DNA of 35,421 bases, from positions 1 to 35,421 of the forward strand of contig CALUSZ010000069.1 of assembly GCA_944323495.1 (NCBI GenBank), read 5' to 3'. The notes beneath the pieces were generated by a model. That model had not been told where the DNA came from and ran no database searches. It worked only from the letters and a program-made list of their open reading frames with translations. Numbering within the stretch: the stretch's first letter is position 1; every line of letters begins with the position of its first letter. The DNA is from Candidatus Gastranaerophilales bacterium. GTDB taxonomy: Bacteria > Cyanobacteriota > Vampirovibrionia > Gastranaerophilales > Gastranaerophilaceae. This document shows positions 32,694-35,421 of this stretch, piece by piece. A program made the translations under genes and the position numbers.

Positions 32694-35365
32694 AAATCCA
32701 TTACATATTCAATAGAATTCAGACCTGCATTTAATATAAATTTATGTGTTCCTGCTTTAATAATATATCTTGCAGTACCATCATTTAATCTTTCGCTTAT
32801 TCTTGCTTGTATTTTTTCTGTTTTCAAATGCTCATAATGTTTGATAATAAAAACACTATTTCCGGTATATCCTATAACAAAAAATCCTTCAGAATTTTTT
32901 GCAAGGTAGCATCCGGTTTTGCGTGAAAATTCTGCAGTGTCAAGAATTTCATATTTTTCACCATCTACAATACATACAGGAGCCGGACTTGCTGGAATCT
33001 GTTCTTCTTCTTTTTTTTCTTCTTCTTTTGGGGCTGTTTGTATTGTCGGCTTTTTTTCGATACGCATCTTGCGTTCTTTGCGTTTTTCTTCAATAAATTC
33101 GAGCAGCTTGTCAGCATCAGCACTTCTTTCCGGCTTAACAGAGGGTTTAGTGCGGTTAATTACCGGTAAAGGCTGTTCTTCCTGCACCGGTTCTTCCGGA
33201 ACATCAGGAGTTTCCCGGAAACCTTTATCAAAATCTACATATGTATTATCATATAACGATTCAAAGTCATTGATTTCTCGTTCTTCTTCCTGCGGAATTT
33301 CTTCTTCATCCCGAATAATTTCAAATCCTTCATCGAACTGGCTGAACTCTTCCTGCATATCGGAAACCGTCGGTGCATTTGAATCATCAAACTCATTTAT
33401 AATTTCGATTTTTTCACTTCCGTCATAGAAAGGCTTGAATGTAACGTTGGTTATATTCTTCAAAAGCGTTTCTTCATCAGCCTGGAAAGTATCTTCTTTG
33501 GGGGAATCATATTTATCCGGGTTTTTAAGCATATCTTCTAAGTCCGGAAGTTCATTTGATACCGACATTTTTGCAACTTCATAACCGGTTTCCGCAAGCT
33601 GAATTTCATCAGAAGGTCTTGATTTGTAAGCATCAGCATTATTAATCTCTATAGATAAGTCAGGAAGCTGGTCTTTTAGTGAGATTGTGCTTACATCATA
33701 TCCTTCGCTGTAATAAACGACTTGTGGTTTTACTTCTGATTCGATTTTTCGTCCGCCCTGTTTTTTCAAAGCTTCTGATAAATCCGGAAGCATATCTTTT
33801 ACATTTAAAGTAAGAAGTTCCGAAGTCTTGTGCGGTTTTGATTTTTGTTTTTCAAATTCTTTCTGCATCTCTTCCAGACGGTGCGGGTTTGTACGCAAAT
33901 CTGTAATAAAATCATTATCTAATTCAACGCTCATTAACTTATTTAAAGCATCGATATCATCTTTTGTGAAAGTGATATTCTGGTTGATTGTATATGCGGT
34001 AACAAAATTTTCAAGAATTTCTGTCCTGGAAGGTTTCTTTTCTATCGGGTTGGTAACTGCAAATTGACTTATATTTTTTAAGGTATCATCACTTATTTCT
34101 GAATTTAATAGGGCATCAATTTTTTCGATGTCGGATTGAGAAAATTTTAAATTTTCATCATTAATAAATTTGTTGAAAAGTTCTTCATTATATAAAGCTT
34201 CTTCTTCCTCTACGACCTCATCATCCGTGAATGAAAAGGCGCTAAGAAAATCTTCTAATGCGCTGTTTTCTTCTTCTTTCCCCTCTTCCTGTGCTTCTGT
34301 TTCCGGTCCTGCAGTATCCTGTTTGATTTTTTCTTGAAATAGTTCGTCTAAATCAACAACAACATTTTCAGCCTCGGTAGGATTAGTATCAGATTTTGGA
34401 GTCTCTTCCGGTGTTGTTAACTGCTCAAGAGGCATTTTAACCGGTTTTGTGTACATTTTGTCAAGCTTTTTAATTGTAGTTTTTATTTTTTTCTTCTTTT
34501 CTTTTTCCTTTTCTTTTTCTTTAGCTTTTTTAGACGCCTCATCGCTTATATCAAACTCCATTTGCTCGCCTAAAATTTCAGCCATTTTATTTTTGGTTCT
34601 AATGAAAAGATAAGCACAGGTAATAATAACAAGCAGAATTCCCATTATAAGCAGTATTACTTCAGTGCTGTTAGAATTTTCATAATTCGGCAGCGGCTGT
34701 GCTGTTTGTGCCGGTGTTATTTCTTTTGGCTCAGCAGGCGGTGTTGTATTCTGTACTTCCGGCTTGGGTTTTGCCGGCTCAAACTGCCGTACGCTTTCTT
34801 TTATGTCCACAGGGTTTGTTTGGCTAACTCCGCTGCTGGAATATATTGAATTGTTTCTGCGGTTATCTCTGTTGTTTTGTACCGGCATATCAAACGGCGG
34901 TTCTATTGGCGTTGGAGTTTCAGCTATCGGCCGTGGTGCGGGAGCAGGCTCTGTTTTTTCTGCAGGCGGAGTTTTTTCAGGAATATATAAGGCTTTTTTG
35001 GCACTTAACAGAGTATTTGGAAGTGTTTTAATTGTTATTTTTGTATAGCCCTTACTGTTTGTTGTATAGGGCATTGTCCTAACGTCAACACTTTCTATAT
35101 TTCCTGATAACTCAGGACTGGAAGGCATTTGGCTGTTGGTTTCAGGAAGCATTATGACATAAGTTACAGCATCTTTTTTTACCGGAGTAATGGTTGTTTC
35201 ATAATTTCTTTTAGTAAGAAGAGTCATACTGACACCGCCTGAGCTGCTGTTTTCAAACTTAAGCGACATCAGGCTGTTTTTGAAATTCTCTGCGCCAAAA
35301 GCTCCAACTACCGTTACTACTGAAGCCAGAACTAAGGCAAGCGTCCTCTTCTTAAAATGCTTCAT
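32687..35365 (-). CDS. Single-pass multi-repeat protein, FimV/HubP-like layout
   Basis: 892 aa, not assigned to a family. A signal peptide (about 1-24) is followed by an AMIN-like beta region (about 30-120). A Pro-rich linker (about 125-225) and one transmembrane helix (about 233-253) lead to a KEK-rich stretch and a long acidic cytosolic part. That part has three LPDL repeats (about 518-535, 559-577, 595-615: NVKDMLPDLSEAL, SLKDQLPDLSIEI, SVSNELPDLEDML). There is also a helical pair (about 390-425 and 450-490) sharing F....IN.N..F...DI..L. A beta-rich C-terminal domain (about 790-892) ends it. The layout resembles FimV/HubP polar scaffolds, but no homology is claimed. The -10 TAAAAT with TG extension lies 6 nt before ATG. 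Confidence 0.8.
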   Translation of the reverse strand: MKHFKKRTLALVLASVVTVVGAFGAENFKNSLMSLKFENSSSGGVSMTLLTKRNYETTITPVKKDAVTYVIMLPETNSQMPSSPELSGNIESVDVRTMPYTTNSKGYTKITIKTLPNTLLSAKKALYIPEKTPPAEKTEPAPAPRPIAETPTPIEPPFDMPVQNNRDNRRNNSIYSSSGVSQTNPVDIKESVRQFEPAKPKPEVQNTTPPAEPKEITPAQTAQPLPNYENSNSTEVILLIMGILLVIITCAYLFIRTKNKMAEILGEQMEFDISDEASKKAKEKEKEKEKKKKIKTTIKKLDKMYTKPVKMPLEQLTTPEETPKSDTNPTEAENVVVDLDELFQEKIKQDTAGPETEAQEEGKEEENSALEDFLSAFSFTDDEVVEEEEALYNEELFNKFINDENLKFSQSDIEKIDALLNSEISDDTLKNISQFAVTNPIEKKPSRTEILENFVTAYTINQNITFTKDDIDALNKLMSVELDNDFITDLRTNPHRLEEMQKEFEKQKSKPHKTSELLTLNVKDMLPDLSEALKKQGGRKIESEVKPQVVYYSEGYDVSTISLKDQLPDLSIEINNADAYKSRPSDEIQLAETGYEVAKMSVSNELPDLEDMLKNPDKYDSPKEDTFQADEETLLKNITNVTFKPFYDGSEKIEIINEFDDSNAPTVSDMQEEFSQFDEGFEIIRDEEEIPQEEEREINDFESLYDNTYVDFDKGFRETPDVPEEPVQEEQPLPVINRTKPSVKPERSADADKLLEFIEEKRKERKMRIEKKPTIQTAPKEEEKKEEEQIPASPAPVCIVDGEKYEILDTAEFSRKTGCYLAKNSEGFFVIGYTGNSVFIIKHYEHLKTEKIQARISERLNDGTARYIIKAGTHKFILNAGLNSIEYVMDLC

Positions 35366-35371
35366 ACGATT

Positions 35372-35380
35372 ATTTTAGCA
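35372..35380 (-). promoter_or_regulatory. Extended -10 of the 892-aa gene, predicted leaderless start
   Basis: Minus-strand TGC-TAAAAT (35372-35380), an extended -10, followed by 6 nt (AATCGT) and the ATG at 35365. There is no Shine-Dalgarno. Upstream to the window end (35381-35421) I see nothing else. Confidence 0.5.
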
Positions 35381-35421
35381 TAATATATAAGAACTAACTA
35401 TACTTTATTTAGATGGGAAAA

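Noticed and set aside
32919..33428. 169-aa plus-strand frame inside the 892-aa gene
   Set aside because: Low-complexity Ser-rich translation of the antisense of the acidic region; no start signal.

Overview
AT-rich bacterial chromosome segment, tightly packed with housekeeping genes and small conserved unknowns. The gene content (separate secD/secF, bifunctional Rel, bacterial IspG, AroC-AroK-AroB, type III pantothenate kinase, Sec signal peptides, a lipoprotein) is of a free-living or gut-type bacterium. I infer a non-photosynthetic cyanobacterial relative (Vampirovibrionia/Melainabacteria, order Gastranaerophilales), mainly from base composition, overall gene style and the N-terminal D-T-[IV]-S-F tag on two proteins. 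This is recollection, not a database match. No prophage, insertion sequence, CRISPR array or rRNA was seen.

Layout. 1-642: 3' part of infC, then tRNA-Phe(GAA) behind a leader holding scrambled pieces of the same tRNA. 658-2046 (-): tagged protein with a C-terminal HNH nuclease motif. 2142-7645 (-): run of comEB, panC, a membrane protein, dapA, secD and secF, ended by a strong terminator. 7662-7891 (-): unlisted 51-aa gene with its own terminator. 8120-10278 (+): dnaN, leuD-like and a tandem zinc-ribbon protein. 10275-13976 (-): ion transporter and recG. 14096-16315 (+): bifunctional rel. 16319-18961 (-): tagged RelA/SpoT-synthetase-like protein and two PlsC-type acyltransferases. 19055-20917 (+): sensor histidine kinase. 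20914-21828 (-): XerC/D-type recombinase. 21889-25271 (+): small unknown, engB, two WYL regulators, coaX. 25276-26019 (-): metallophosphoesterase. 26051-30913 (+): ispG, small secreted protein, aroC, aroK, aroB, P-loop ATPase. 30914-35365 (-): glycosyltransferase, solute-binding lipoprotein, and an 892-aa single-pass protein with FimV/HubP-like layout.

Themes. CoA and aspartate-family supply (panC, coaX, dapA), the shikimate trunk (aroC/K/B), MEP isoprenoids (ispG), protein export (secDF), replication and repair (dnaN, recG, xer) and stringent response (rel) are all here. Three patterns stand out. First, two proteins with toxin-type enzymatic domains (HNH nuclease; alarmone synthetase) share a short N-terminal tag and lack a classical signal peptide, which points to a possible undescribed sorting or effector system. 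Second, at several genes a TATAAT-like -10 box lies exactly 6 nt before ATG with no Shine-Dalgarno, so transcription should begin at the start codon (leaderless mRNA). Third, five convergent gene pairs meet within -4 to +4 nt with no room for a terminator.
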